Origin: Methylobacterium sp. E-065
GTDB lineage: Bacteria > Pseudomonadota > Alphaproteobacteria > Rhizobiales > Beijerinckiaceae
Assembly: GCF_022829605.1 (NCBI RefSeq)
Contig: NZ_JAKSYD010000125.1
Coordinates: 1 to 41,937, forward strand
Length of the DNA stretch: 41,937 nucleotides
Direction of reading: 5' to 3'
Positions 7,428 through 16,535 of this stretch are shown piece by piece (within the stretch, counting starts at the first letter, position 1; every line of letters starts with the position of its first letter). Below the pieces are notes generated by a model. The model had not been told where the DNA came from, did no database searches, and was given only the letters and a program-made list of their open reading frames with translations. The translations under genes were made by a program, and so were the position numbers.

Positions 7428-8846
7428 ATGCCGCCCAAGGCTTTCATCTCCTACAGTTGGACCACGCCCGATCACGAGGCCTGGGTGTTGCACTTTGCGG
7501 AGGAACTGCGAAGCCAAGCCGTCGACGTCATCCTCGACAAATGGGATCTGCGCGAGGGCCACGATGCCAATGCTTTCATGGAGCAAATGGTGTCACGCGA
7601 TGACATCAGCAAAGTCATCATGGTGTGCGATAAAAAGTACGCAGAAAAGAGCGATAATAGAACAGGCGGCGCTGGCACAGAAGCACAGATTATTTCGGCC
7701 AGCCTCTATACTAAGACGAATCAAGATAAGTTCGTCGCCGTCGTGCGTGAGCGCGATGAGGAAGGTAATGCCTACCTGCCGACTTACTACAAGGGTCGCA
7801 TCTACATCGATCTGCTCAACGAAGCCCAGTATGCCGAGGAGTTCGACCGGTTGCTGCGTTGGATCTACGACCAGCCTCTTTATGTGAAGCCCGACCTGGG
7901 AAAGGCTCCCGCGTTCCTCTCTAATGAGAGCACGATCAAACTTGCCACTGCGGTGCCTTTCCGGCGCGTGATGGATGCCATGAAGGCTGGCAGGGACCAG
8001 AGCGAGGCTCTCGCTGGCGAGTATCTCGGCACGGTCATCATGGAGATGGAACAGTTCCGCCTTCAAGGCGGCGGTGAGAATTTCGACGACACAGTGGTCG
8101 AGAGCATCGAGCAGTTTTTGCCCTACCGCAACGAACTAATCGAGTTCTTCCTCATCGTAGCAGCATTCCGTCCCACGGATGAGATGGCATCGGTGATCCA
8201 TCGGTTCTTTGAGCGGCTTATTGCATTCAATTATCCCACGCCAAGCCAGGGCTACACGAGTTGGACCTTCGATAATTTCAAATTCATCTGCAATGAGTTG
8301 TTCCTGTACTTCTTGGCGGCGATGATCTCGCGCGAGCGTTTCGGAATGGCCGCGCACATGATCCAAACCGATTACTACGTGGGCAATATCGTCAACAACG
8401 ACCACCGACCCATGAGCACGTTCCGCGAATTTATGGACCACCTGCAGTCTCTGGAAGCCCGCAACCGGCGCTTGAACCTTCGTAAGATCTCCTTACAAGC
8501 CACCATGATTGAGGAGCGCAGCAAGGGAGTGGGTGTGGACTTCCGGCACATCATGGCTGCCGATCTCGTGCTGTATCTGGCTAGCGAGAAAAGGGGAATG
8601 AGGTGGTACCCGTTCACCCTGCTCTACGCATCGTTCCGCTCCGTGTCTTTCGAACTGTTCGCCCGTGCCATTTCGCTGGTCTATTTCGACAAGATCAAGG
8701 GCATGATGGGCACTCGGGACATTAATGAGTTCCGTGCGCTAATTCAGAAAATCACGGAGAATTCAGACAGAATTCCACGCTTCGATCATCACTCGTTGAG
8801 CCCCGCACACTTGGTGCACGCGGACACCATCGGCACAAAGCCTTAG
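7428..8846 (+). CDS. SEFIR/TIR-domain protein, candidate antiphage effector
   Basis: A 472-residue protein. Residues 1-145 form a SEFIR/TIR-type domain: KAFISYSW opens strand A, VDVILDKWDLREGHD follows, then VIMVCDKKYAEK and GGAGTEAQIIS with Glu85 as a candidate catalytic or structural acid. The C-terminal 320 residues are mostly helical and unrecognised, and could be the sensor. Bacterial TIR and SEFIR proteins are established as immune effectors, several depleting NAD+ on infection, and are often encoded singly on mobile elements as here. No signal peptide or membrane segment is seen. The start at 7428 puts the domain at the extreme N-terminus, as usual. No partner gene is adjacent, since the divergent neighbour is a truncated phosphatase. 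NADase activity and defence role are inferred. Confidence 0.8.
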   Translation: MPPKAFISYSWTTPDHEAWVLHFAEELRSQAVDVILDKWDLREGHDANAFMEQMVSRDDISKVIMVCDKKYAEKSDNRTGGAGTEAQIISASLYTKTNQDKFVAVVRERDEEGNAYLPTYYKGRIYIDLLNEAQYAEEFDRLLRWIYDQPLYVKPDLGKAPAFLSNESTIKLATAVPFRRVMDAMKAGRDQSEALAGEYLGTVIMEMEQFRLQGGGENFDDTVVESIEQFLPYRNELIEFFLIVAAFRPTDEMASVIHRFFERLIAFNYPTPSQGYTSWTFDNFKFICNELFLYFLAAMISRERFGMAAHMIQTDYYVGNIVNNDHRPMSTFREFMDHLQSLEARNRRLNLRKISLQATMIEERSKGVGVDFRHIMAADLVLYLASEKRGMRWYPFTLLYASFRSVSFELFARAISLVYFDKIKGMMGTRDINEFRALIQKITENSDRIPRFDHHSLSPAHLVHADTIGTKP

Positions 8847-9243
8847 AACATACTTGATAAATTGTTATTCATCTATAACGATAGCCGGATTGTTCGTCCG
8901 GCCATTTGTGGCGTTTGTAACTGATGAAGTGCCCCCACTGTGCTGCCAGCACAAGCATGGCATTCCCGTTGCTGTCAAAGCGATCCACGGAGGTTCGGAT
9001 CGTCTTTAAAAGGTACAAGGTCATCGCCACGGACGTTGATCCGCGTCGAAGTGTTGCATGGCTACCATCTCCGCCAGCTCAGAAGTGCAAGCCCTTCGGT
9101 GGCGGCGTCGCCCATAGGCAGATGTCTCGATCTAGATAAGCGGGTTTGTCCCTGCGAACCTTATAGCCGCGACGGATGGCGGCTTTGTGCTGAAAGCCGC
9201 GCCACGTAGGTCTATTGTGGGGGATCCGACGGCGGTTCATACA
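8847..9243. other. Region without a convincing gene
   Basis: About 400 bp. It contains a weak hairpin after the SEFIR gene, GCCGGA (8884-8889) / TCCGGC (8897-8902) with a poor T tail (catttgt), which may act as a terminator. A 71-codon frame at 8924-9139 starts MKCPHC but has no further family features and I do not call it. Confidence 0.4.
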
Positions 9244-9633
9244 ATGCGTCGACAAGCGTTTTCCGCAGCGGTCCTGATGTGGATCACTAGTGCTCCGCTA
9301 GCCTTGGCGGCGGGCAATCCGGTCTCTGTGCCAGCCAAGTATGACGGACGATGGACCATCGAGGCGACCACCGTGAGCGGAGGTTGCCCTGCCAACCTAA
9401 GCCTTGAGATGAATGTCGCGAGCGGTTAAGCGACCGTGTCCTCCAGCATCCTGTATTCCGTGAGAGGCGGAATTTCACAGGCAGGGGCTGTGCACGGGAC
9501 CATATCCACGGCCGCAACGACGGCGCTTGTGATTGGAAGGGTCGAGGGGGATCAGGTCGGTCGTGGCACATGGCGGACCCAAGACAGTAGCTTGCTGACC
9601 TGCAGCGGAAGCTGGACCGCACACCGGGCGTGA
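9244..9633 (+). pseudogene. Small secreted protein split by an in-frame TAA
   Basis: From ATG 9244 the frame reads MRRQAFSAAVLMWITSAPLALAAG (signal peptide cut after about AAG), then YDGRWTIEATTVSGGCP and LEMNVASG, then a TAA at 9427-9429. The same frame continues without a shift as ATVSSSILYSVRGGISQAG, GRVEGDQVGRGTWRTQDSS and CSGSWTAHRA to a TGA at 9631-9633. The protein-like sequence on both sides shows one ORF of about 130 codons interrupted by a single nonsense change. Function is unknown; the WTIEATT...GTW...CSGSW pattern resembles small periplasmic proteins of alphaproteobacteria. It is probably inactive. Programmed readthrough is not supported. Confidence 0.65.
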
Positions 9634-9733
9634 GGCTTGGCGAGCCAAGACCCTGCTGACCAGTTCGCCCATGAGGGCTCACCGCCTGCTGAGGCGGCCT
9701 CCTGGACGGCACAGTAGGACGAGTAGGGCAGGA

Positions 9734-10144
9734 ATGGCCGACGAGATCCCGAACGTCCCTGGTGGTCCGCATTTACGAACCGTGGCCATGCCCCGGGACA
9801 CCAACGCCTCTGGCGCCATCTTCGGGGGTTGGACCGTCTCTCAGATGGATCTGGCTGGCGGGACCTTCGTCGCTCAACACACTCAGGGGTGCTTCGTGAC
9901 CGTCAGCATCGAGGCCATGCGTTTCCTTCGGCCCATCTCGGTTGGGGACGAGGTGAGCGTCTACTGCACCCTTCAGGAGGAAGGCGGCACCTCCATAGCG
10001 GTCAAGATCGAGACCTGGGTTCGGGACTGAGCCGGCACCAATATGGAGAAGGTGACCGAGGGCGTGTTGACCTACGTGGCTTTAGGCGACGACGGAGAGC
10101 CCCGCGCTCTCTCCTCGAATAGGCGAGTAAAGGCCCCGACGTAG
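9734..10144 (+). pseudogene. YciA-like acyl-CoA thioesterase split by an in-frame TGA
   Basis: A hotdog-fold acyl-CoA thioesterase of the YciA type. It shows MPRDTNASGAIFGGWTVSQM with the active-site segment DLAGG, then TVSIEAMRFLRPISVGDEV. The open frame stops at TGA 10028-10030 after IETWVRD, about 98 residues from ATG 9734. The same frame resumes directly with the expected C-terminus (NMEKVTEGVLTYVALGDDGE) and runs to TAG 10142-10144. One change of an Arg CGA to TGA would explain the break. The start at 9734 follows GCAGGA and precedes the conserved core. These enzymes hydrolyse acyl-CoA thioesters in the cytosol. The shortened protein loses the last beta-strand, so it is probably inactive. 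Confidence 0.75.
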
Positions 10145-10317
10145 GTTTCCGCCGATCGAATTGAACTCTGGAGCATACTCTGGCCTCCGAGACGAAGGCG
10201 AGGCGCTTACTAAGCCTTTCCTTCACCCCATCCGTAGTGATATGGCCGCGAACGACACCAGAACCTTCATATGCAGTAGATGACGTCTCGCGAGAAACCG
10301 CAGGCGCCCCGTGCTTG

Positions 10318-11238
10318 TCATTGTTCGTTGCGGTCTGCGAAGAGCTCCAGATAAACAACGTTACGCGGCTGATCCCGAAATATTCTGTGAGATGCTTTTG
10401 GACAAGCGGCGTCAGCAAGGGACCTTAGGTCTTCCTCGTTCCGGTAAATAAGGCACCAATCCATGAAACCAGCCATAAAGCCGCGGCCGTGACTGTCGCG
10501 TGTAAAGTTCGCGATTGAGAGAACTCCGCCAGGCTGCAAGCGGCTGAACATCGCCTTAATTAAAGCAACTGCAGTGCTGTCTTGCAGATAGTCGAATAGA
10601 CCTGCGGAATATACTAAATCATATCTTTTAGTAACGGCACGCTCTCTGATCAATGATGCGAAGCTCTTGGTTTCTCCCGATATGATATATTCTTTGTATG
10701 TCGTTTTAGCTTCAGCGATGGAATCCGCGTCTTGGTCAAGCGCGGTAAACCTGACGTTGGTATCTGTGGTAATGTCTCTTAGGCCATCGAGCTCCCGCAT
10801 GTGGCCTGAGGCGACTGACAGGACTTCTGCCTGCTCCCTGGAGAGCATGGTGCTGTTTATCAGATTGGCGAGGTAGTCACGGCGCCATAAAATACTTTTA
10901 GCATTTGGCAAGGTCGTCGTGGCTTGATGTATCACGCCAGCTAGTCCGTTCAAAGAAGAACTGCTTGGCCTATATATGTAGTCAAGCATGACCGCATCGC
11001 CCGCATATCCGCGAGGCTTTTCGAATGCACGCCGGGCATATGGGTCCATTAGTAGAATTTGAGAGAGCGGATGAGAACGGCAGAAGCTTTGAAATTCCTC
11101 TACGTCACCATCTGTCACCGCTTGATCGAAAGACGTACTGAGTTCCGTCGCCAACCACTCTATGACACCTAATTCGGGCTCTGATGAAAGTCTCTCATGA
11201 GCCTCGGTTAAGACAGCCTTGAGGCGATCCACATCCAA
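10318..11238 (-). CDS. PhcB-like class I SAM-dependent methyltransferase
   Basis: A 306-residue cytosolic protein. Residues about 60-90 contain HPLSQILLMDPYARRAFEKP followed by RGYAGDAVMLDYIY. That signature belongs to the methyltransferase family annotated for extracellular-factor (3-hydroxypalmitate methyl ester) synthesis, typified by PhcB. SAM-binding motif I is EVLSVASGHMREL, the acidic motif II is FTALDQDADS, and a post-motif segment DLVYSAGLFDYL follows. In PhcB the reaction methylates a 3-hydroxy fatty acid to make a quorum signal; the substrate here is only inferred. No PhcS/PhcR-like sensor is adjacent. The gene is monocistronic on the minus strand and less GC-rich than the flanking core, consistent with acquisition. 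Confidence 0.75.
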   Translation of the reverse strand: MDVDRLKAVLTEAHERLSSEPELGVIEWLATELSTSFDQAVTDGDVEEFQSFCRSHPLSQILLMDPYARRAFEKPRGYAGDAVMLDYIYRPSSSSLNGLAGVIHQATTTLPNAKSILWRRDYLANLINSTMLSREQAEVLSVASGHMRELDGLRDITTDTNVRFTALDQDADSIAEAKTTYKEYIISGETKSFASLIRERAVTKRYDLVYSAGLFDYLQDSTAVALIKAMFSRLQPGGVLSIANFTRDSHGRGFMAGFMDWCLIYRNEEDLRSLADAACPKASHRIFRDQPRNVVYLELFADRNEQ

Positions 11239-11576
11239 CTCCGGAAAGTTAATATGCGTTAACTCCGAAGCATGGTTACCATACGGTTTTTGTTAACTAC
11301 AATGATAAAGATACAACACGTTCAAGCAATTTCGTAGGCGTGGCTTGAGTGAGCTCACCGATCCGATCCCGGCATGCCTGTTTAGTAGGCGACGACGCAA
11401 AATTACGAGCAAATCGGTTCGTTCGACCCTCGGATCGGTCGCGATGATCAAAGCCCATGGCCGCCGCCTGACTGGACTCGAGAGGGCGGGGGGAACAGGC
11501 GTCTGCTACTTACAAGCCGCGAGGGTATGGTGCGGGACCGCTGGTCAGTGCGCCTCTAAATGTCACGGTACTGACG
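11239..11576. other. AT-rich intergenic stretch
   Basis: About 340 bp upstream of the methyltransferase, presumably with its promoter. GTTAAC occurs twice (about 11256 and 11293). The right part abuts the truncated IS. No gene is supported. Confidence 0.4.
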
Positions 11577-12356
11577 TTGGACGAGCCGCCGGGCGAGACG
11601 ACCCAGCGGACCGGGCGGGCCATGGCGAAGGCGGCAGGCGTGAGCCTCTTTTATGTCCAGCGCGTCTGGCACTCGCACGGGCTGCAGCCGCACTGCATCC
11701 GGACCTTTAAGCTCTCCAACGATCCGGCCTTCGCCGCCAAGGTCCGCGACATCGTCGGGCTTTACGTCGACCCGCCTGCCCATGCCGTCGTGCTGTCGAT
11801 CGACGAGAAAAGCCAGATCCAGGCTCTCGACCGAACGCAACTGGGACTGCCGCTGAAAAAAGGCCGGGTCGGCACCATGACGCACGACTACAAGCGCCAC
11901 GGCACGACGACCCTGTTCGCCGCCCTCGACGTGCTGGATGGCGAGGTCGTCGGCCGTTGCATGCAACGCCATCGCCATCAGGAGTTCATTCGCTTCCTCA
12001 ACACCGTCGCGAAAACCGTCCCGGCCAGCAAGGCCATGCACGTGATCCTCGATAACTACGCGGCCCACAAGCACCCCAAGGTCATCGCTTGGCTGGCTCG
12101 CCACCTGCGCGTCACCTTCCACTTCACCCCAACCAGTGCGTCCTGGCTGAACGCCGTCGAGGGCTTCTTCGCTGCCCTCACCAAGCGCCGGCTCCGGCGT
12201 GGCACTTTCCTCGGCGTCGTCGATCTCCAGGCAGCCATCAACCGCTACCTCGCCGAACATAACCTCGACCCGACCCCCTTCCGCTGGAAAGCCGACCCAG
12301 ACACCATCATCGCGGCCGCAGCACGTGGGCATCAAACGTTGGATTCAATCCACTAG
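11577..12356 (+). pseudogene. IS630-family transposase, N-terminally truncated
   Basis: The 259 residues contain the IS630 DDE catalytic core: first Asp in VVLSIDEKSQIQALDRT, second Asp in HVILDNYAAHKHPK, Glu in NAVEGFFAALTKRR, ending RGHQTLDSIH as full-length members do. Full-length proteins are about 345-360 residues, so roughly 90 residues with the first helix-turn-helix are missing. The frame stays open upstream of the TTG at 11577 but does not resemble the family. No matching terminal inverted repeat was found on the left. It is an immobile IS fragment. Confidence 0.85.
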
Positions 12357-12550
12357 ATTGCATTGTTGGTGCATGTTCCGAGCCGTCCTCGACCACTTGC
12401 GTGTGCAAGTGTCCCCTTCCAACCACAGGAACTTGCCTGTGCGTTTACCCGGGTTGCCCGTTCAAACTTCCGTCAACGATGCTGTTCTTAACTACCTGGC
12501 GAGAATCAAAGGGGTACAAACCAGAGGAATCTGATCGGGCGAAGTTCCAC

Positions 12551-13231
12551 ATGTCGACCCAACTTTTGGCTACGGTTGTCTCGTCCTTCTTAGCGACCAC
12601 GGCCGCCATGGCCGCCGACTTCGCTGCCGCCGACGCCGCGCAGATACCAACGCTCGCGCCGCCATCATTCTACCTGCACGTCGGCTTGGCTGGGATATTC
12701 AACGACGTCAGTGCGCGGATCAGCATCGCCAATGCTCGTGTTCCAGGAGCCGCGGTGACAATTAATGATCGTGCGACATTCGCCGCTGAGGCGGGATACT
12801 TTTTGACCTCAAATATCGCCGCATCATTGAGCGGCGGCGTTCCGCCCCTCTCAAAAATCGAAGCATCTGGCTCTTTAAGTGGCTCTGGTACCATTGGAAA
12901 GTCGAGAGGTGGTCCCTTTTCCGCAACAATTCACTACCACTTCGATGGCCTCGGACCCCTCCAGCCTTATATCGGTGTCGGCGTCGCAGTGCTCCTGATT
13001 TTCGCGGACGAAGATAGGCTCATTCGACGCTACCGGACGGATGACGCCATTGGACCCGTTCTCCAAGCCGGCTTTGATTTCATGTTCGATGCGCACTGGG
13101 GAGCGTTCTTTGACGTCAAAAAAGGTTTTGTAACTACGACAACCAAAGGATATCTGTCTGGCTTACCGGTTCGTTCCAGTGTTAGCCTTGATCCCGTTGT
13201 TCTTCACTCAGGGCTGACCTATCGTTTCTAA
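12551..13231 (+). CDS. OmpW-like outer-membrane beta-barrel protein
   Basis: A 226-residue exported protein. Residues 1-23 form a signal peptide ending AAMAADF. The mature part shows alternating beta strands: FYLHVGLAGIFNDV, ATFAAEAGYFLTSNIAASLS, PLQPYIGVGVAVLLIF and GPVLQAGFDFMFDAHWGAFF, and ends in the barrel-targeting Leu-Thr-Tyr-Arg-Phe. This pattern and length fit OmpW, a small porin for hydrophobic compounds. The ATG at 12551 was chosen because it gives the signal peptide; the frame is open 50 codons further up. It stands alone, directly after the IS630 remnant, which may supply or disrupt its promoter. The gene looks intact. Confidence 0.8.
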   Translation: MSTQLLATVVSSFLATTAAMAADFAAADAAQIPTLAPPSFYLHVGLAGIFNDVSARISIANARVPGAAVTINDRATFAAEAGYFLTSNIAASLSGGVPPLSKIEASGSLSGSGTIGKSRGGPFSATIHYHFDGLGPLQPYIGVGVAVLLIFADEDRLIRRYRTDDAIGPVLQAGFDFMFDAHWGAFFDVKKGFVTTTTKGYLSGLPVRSSVSLDPVVLHSGLTYRF

Positions 13232-13919
13232 AGAGCTTCACTGCCTGTATCTATCCAGCAATTTGTGCCCGTTTCGGCCGCCTAGTGCTCCGACGCCAAC
13301 AAAGCGTACACAAAGCGACACGATTTTGAAGTACTGGCAGCGGGTTGACGGCTGAAAACGTGATGTGATCGTCAGCGTCTGTGCATTAGGTGCATGCTAT
13401 GTCCGCTGATTGTTAGACGCTGACTGACCAGGACGTCGTCAGTTCCGACGATGCCAGCATCTCAAAATTCGGGTGGCCACTCTGGCTGACAACAATCGAG
13501 GAATGAGGCGTACGCCCGTCTTCGAGATAATTATTAGCCGTTTGTAAGATACGCTGACCGATGGTGCAAAGGCTCTGAAACGCCCTGGGTCACCTAATGA
13601 TGGTTGAAGCTAAAAGGCGATTTGCCTAACGCAATCTCGGTTGTTAATTACATGATGTATCGCGCGGTGCTCGGCCGGTCTCGGTTCGCTTCGCCAGAAC
13701 ATACGCTGACGCCTCAAAAAGGAAGCAATCGGTAAGCTTGAACATACATGGTGGCAGACCGCTGATGGATCTAGTTCCGAAACTGGCGCTCGCTAAGGAT
13801 CTGTGAAGGGCTACCGTCCACTGTGATCGGGATTTGTTTTTCACGCAGACGGTCTGCTTTTGGATCATCTGGCGCTTCGAGGCAGTGAGCCTGCCGGCAA
13901 AGCTTGGAACGAAACAGCA
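13232..13919. other. Intergenic region upstream of the GGDEF-EAL gene
   Basis: Nearly 690 bp with no supported gene. It holds the inverted repeat at 13371-13424. Presumably the promoter of the GGDEF-EAL gene lies in its right part, but no clear -35/-10 pair was seen. Confidence 0.4.
13371..13424. repeat. 10-bp perfect inverted repeat
   Basis: GTCAGCGTCT (13371-13380) and AGACGCTGAC (13415-13424) enclose 34 nt containing TGCATTAGGTGCA, itself a small dyad. It lies about 140 bp after the OmpW-like gene. It could be a hairpin in the transcript or an operator; there is no T-run, so a standard terminator is unlikely. Confidence 0.55.
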
Positions 13920-15914
13920 ATGGTGTCGCCTCTTCCGGATTTTCTCGACGAAGAGCTACGCAGGCCGTGGTACGTCCGAAGCTGTCGTGCGGTAAAGGAA
14001 CTCTATGCTGCTGAACGGGAGCAATGGCGTCGGCAGAGCGCCCGGATTTCCGCTCATATTGCTGGGGCAGTCTATATTTTATTCGCGTTCACCGACTACA
14101 TTCTCATCAACGATGTATTCGTTCCGGATCTATTCGCTCGACTGACCATAGGAGCTATCTTCATCATAGGCACTGAACTCCTATTTAAGGTTGGCGTACG
14201 TTCTTTGTCTATCGAGCTGCACTGCGCCGCGGCGACTGTTTTTGCTTATTTAGCATGGCTGGTAATTTCCGACTTGAGCTCGTACAAAACGAACATGACG
14301 TATTACGCAACTTACGGCGTAGTATTCATGATCGGACAGAATGTCTTTTTCAATTTCCGGTTCTGGATCGCGATAGTTTCTTCTACAACGATTTTATTGC
14401 TGTCGCAAGCGGACATATTTATAAATCGACATATTAGCCTCGAATATGTCGTAGCGGTCGGCGCTTTATACTTCTCGACTTACATTCTCACCCTTTACGT
14501 CAATTGGAGCTTAAATTCAGAGCGTTTCTTGGTCTTTCTCAACGCGGCTCGTGCGGAAATCCGGCAAAAGGAAGCAATGGAGCGTGGCGCGGCTTTGCTT
14601 CGCCTGTCCACGACCGATGCGCTGACGGGGTTGGCCAATCGGCGCGCGATTGACGAAGAACTCGGCGCCTATTGGCGGGATTGGCAAACCCAACGTATCA
14701 GTTTCGCGGTCGTTTTGGTTGATGTCGACTATTTCAAGATCTACAACGATCGTTACGGGCATCAGGAAGGCGATCGTTGTTTAGAAGCCGTCGCAAATGC
14801 AATGGCAACTGCTGGTGCTGAGAACGGCTACATGGTGGGTCGCTTCGGCGGAGAAGAGTTCATTCTCGTCGCTCCGTCTCCAAATCGAGAGTATGTTCAA
14901 CACATCGCCGAGACGATCCGGCGGGCAGTGGAAAATTTAGCTATCCCGCACGAACAGAGGCCCGACAGCACCTCGATGGTCACTGTGAGTGTGGGTGCTG
15001 CGTTCAGTCAAGACGTTCCAGGTACGCGAGTGGAGCGTTTGATCACCGAAGCCGACCGAGCCCTGTACGACGCGAAGAGGACTGGTAGAAATTGCGTACG
15101 ATTGTTTGATCAAGAAAGTACGACGCGGGCGGAAACTGAAGAAAACTTAGCCGATCTGCTCCGTACGGCGGAGGATCGAAAACTCGTATCGCTGGTCTAC
15201 CAGCCACTCGTAAACGCGATTTCTGGAGAGATCGTGGGTGCGGAGGCGTTGATGCGACTGACGACTCCCTCTGGCAAACCCATCTCTCCAGCGGTTTTCA
15301 TTCCGTTAGCCGAGCGGATGGGCATTGTCGTGAAGCTCGGACTCTGGGCGATCAGGACTGCTTGTCAACAGCTTCTCGCAACTGACGCAGTGCCGCTAGT
15401 GAGCGTCAACGTTTCACCGGTCCAACTTAAGCAGACAACTTTTTCGGCAATGGTAGCCAAGATTATGAGCGATGCTGGCGTTTCCCCGCATAGACTTGTG
15501 ATCGAGATTACCGAAAGTCTTCAAATAGAGGGTCAACCTGAGATTTTGAGCAGCATTCGCGAATTAAGGAATCTTGGTGTCAAGATTTGGCTTGACGATT
15601 TTGGAACTGGATTCGCCGGATTGTCTTGTGTTCGTGAGATTGAATTCGACGCGGTTAAGGTGGATCACTCGTTTTTGCATTCAACAAATACTTTGAAGGG
15701 AGCGGAAATGTTTAAGAGTATTATCGATTTGGTCCGCAGTACAGGATGTGCGATCGTCGTTGAAGGCGTTGAGACGGAGGATCAGCGTCGCCTTTGTGTC
15801 GAGCACGAGGTTGATTATCTCCAGGGATATTATCTCGGCAGGCCTGCTCCAGCAGAGTCTTACGAACATCCCCACGCCGAGCCAACAGACCTACGGCGGG
15901 CGAGGTTCGGCTGA
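13920..15914 (+). CDS. Membrane GGDEF-EAL cyclic-di-GMP enzyme
   Basis: A 664-residue protein from ATG 13920 (the frame opens at a TTG at 13860). About six hydrophobic segments in residues 40-195 form an N-terminal membrane sensor of unknown type. The GGDEF domain (about 225-395) keeps the active motif GGEEF at 310-314 and DVDYFK; no RxxD inhibitory site is visible before it. The EAL domain (about 415-655) keeps EAL (442-444), NVSP, EITES, the DDFGTG metal loop at 559-564, KVDHSF and VEGVET, so phosphodiesterase activity is plausible. The protein would make and/or break c-di-GMP, governing biofilm or motility. No linked chemoreceptor or regulator gene is seen. Codon use is less GC-biased than in the core genes. 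Confidence 0.93.
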   Translation: MVSPLPDFLDEELRRPWYVRSCRAVKELYAAEREQWRRQSARISAHIAGAVYILFAFTDYILINDVFVPDLFARLTIGAIFIIGTELLFKVGVRSLSIELHCAAATVFAYLAWLVISDLSSYKTNMTYYATYGVVFMIGQNVFFNFRFWIAIVSSTTILLLSQADIFINRHISLEYVVAVGALYFSTYILTLYVNWSLNSERFLVFLNAARAEIRQKEAMERGAALLRLSTTDALTGLANRRAIDEELGAYWRDWQTQRISFAVVLVDVDYFKIYNDRYGHQEGDRCLEAVANAMATAGAENGYMVGRFGGEEFILVAPSPNREYVQHIAETIRRAVENLAIPHEQRPDSTSMVTVSVGAAFSQDVPGTRVERLITEADRALYDAKRTGRNCVRLFDQESTTRAETEENLADLLRTAEDRKLVSLVYQPLVNAISGEIVGAEALMRLTTPSGKPISPAVFIPLAERMGIVVKLGLWAIRTACQQLLATDAVPLVSVNVSPVQLKQTTFSAMVAKIMSDAGVSPHRLVIEITESLQIEGQPEILSSIRELRNLGVKIWLDDFGTGFAGLSCVREIEFDAVKVDHSFLHSTNTLKGAEMFKSIIDLVRSTGCAIVVEGVETEDQRRLCVEHEVDYLQGYYLGRPAPAESYEHPHAEPTDLRRARFG

Positions 15915-16319
15915 GGTATTCTATGTCCGCGCCTTTGAACTTTATTATAGATGAGCATCTTTGCCGCAGTGCGCGATAGGAATATTAGCAATGATATTGT
16001 TACCTTAGCATTGCGTCAATACTCATTCGTTGCCCTACAATTTATCGATGCACAGCTGGAAGCCATACAACTGTCTGCAGTCAGTCGGCAGACGAAGGTT
16101 TGAGTGGTCTATTGTCGGCGAGCTCGCTTCGGTTAGGAATATTATCGGTTAGCAGATTCGCGCTTAGATCAACCGGTCTCTATTTGGGATACCAAAGACT
16201 TGATTCTCCTTCAATCTCGTTGGAACAGTGACGGGTCGGGCTGCAACTACACGGCTCTGTGAATAGAATATTTACCTTCGTTCTTCATAGTAAGGATCGG
16301 ATACAGCGGAGCGAGGAAG
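15915..16319. other. AT-rich intergenic stretch
   Basis: About 400 bp between the GGDEF-EAL gene and the small gene at 16320. I see no gene, RNA fold or repeat that I can support. Confidence 0.4.
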
Positions 16320-16535
16320 GTGGACGCAGAAACTTCATACTTGCGAGTTGCGAGTTTGCTAGGAGTTCCCGCTGAAAAATTGGCACTGCTAGTTTCGACC
16401 GAGCAGATGCAGTCGGAAAGATTTTTGGAAATCGCCGACCTTCTCGAAAATTTCGAGCGGATAAAGGATCGGCAGGCGCGACGCCGCTGTCTCAGCTATG
16501 TAAAAAATACTGCAGACAGACTGGGCGGTCAATAA
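16320..16535 (+). CDS. Small protein resembling the tail of HTH regulators
   Basis: A 71-residue acidic/basic mixed protein starting at GTG 16320, preceded by GCGAGGAAG as ribosome-binding site. The C-terminal half, DLLENFERIKDRQARRRCLS, resembles the extension after the helix-turn-helix in many alphaproteobacterial XRE-type regulators (FLRIRDPEARRR...). No helix-turn-helix itself is evident in the N-terminal half. It may be a stand-alone accessory protein or a remnant of a larger regulator. It follows the GGDEF-EAL gene on the same strand but 400 bp away, so it is probably transcribed separately. Confidence 0.55.
   Translation: MDAETSYLRVASLLGVPAEKLALLVSTEQMQSERFLEIADLLENFERIKDRQARRRCLSYVKNTADRLGGQ

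Noticed and set aside
9427..10030. Stop-codon recoding (TAA and TGA read as amino acids) in the two broken genes
   Set aside because: No SECIS or suppressor tRNA is seen, and TGA ends many intact genes here; simple nonsense changes explain it.
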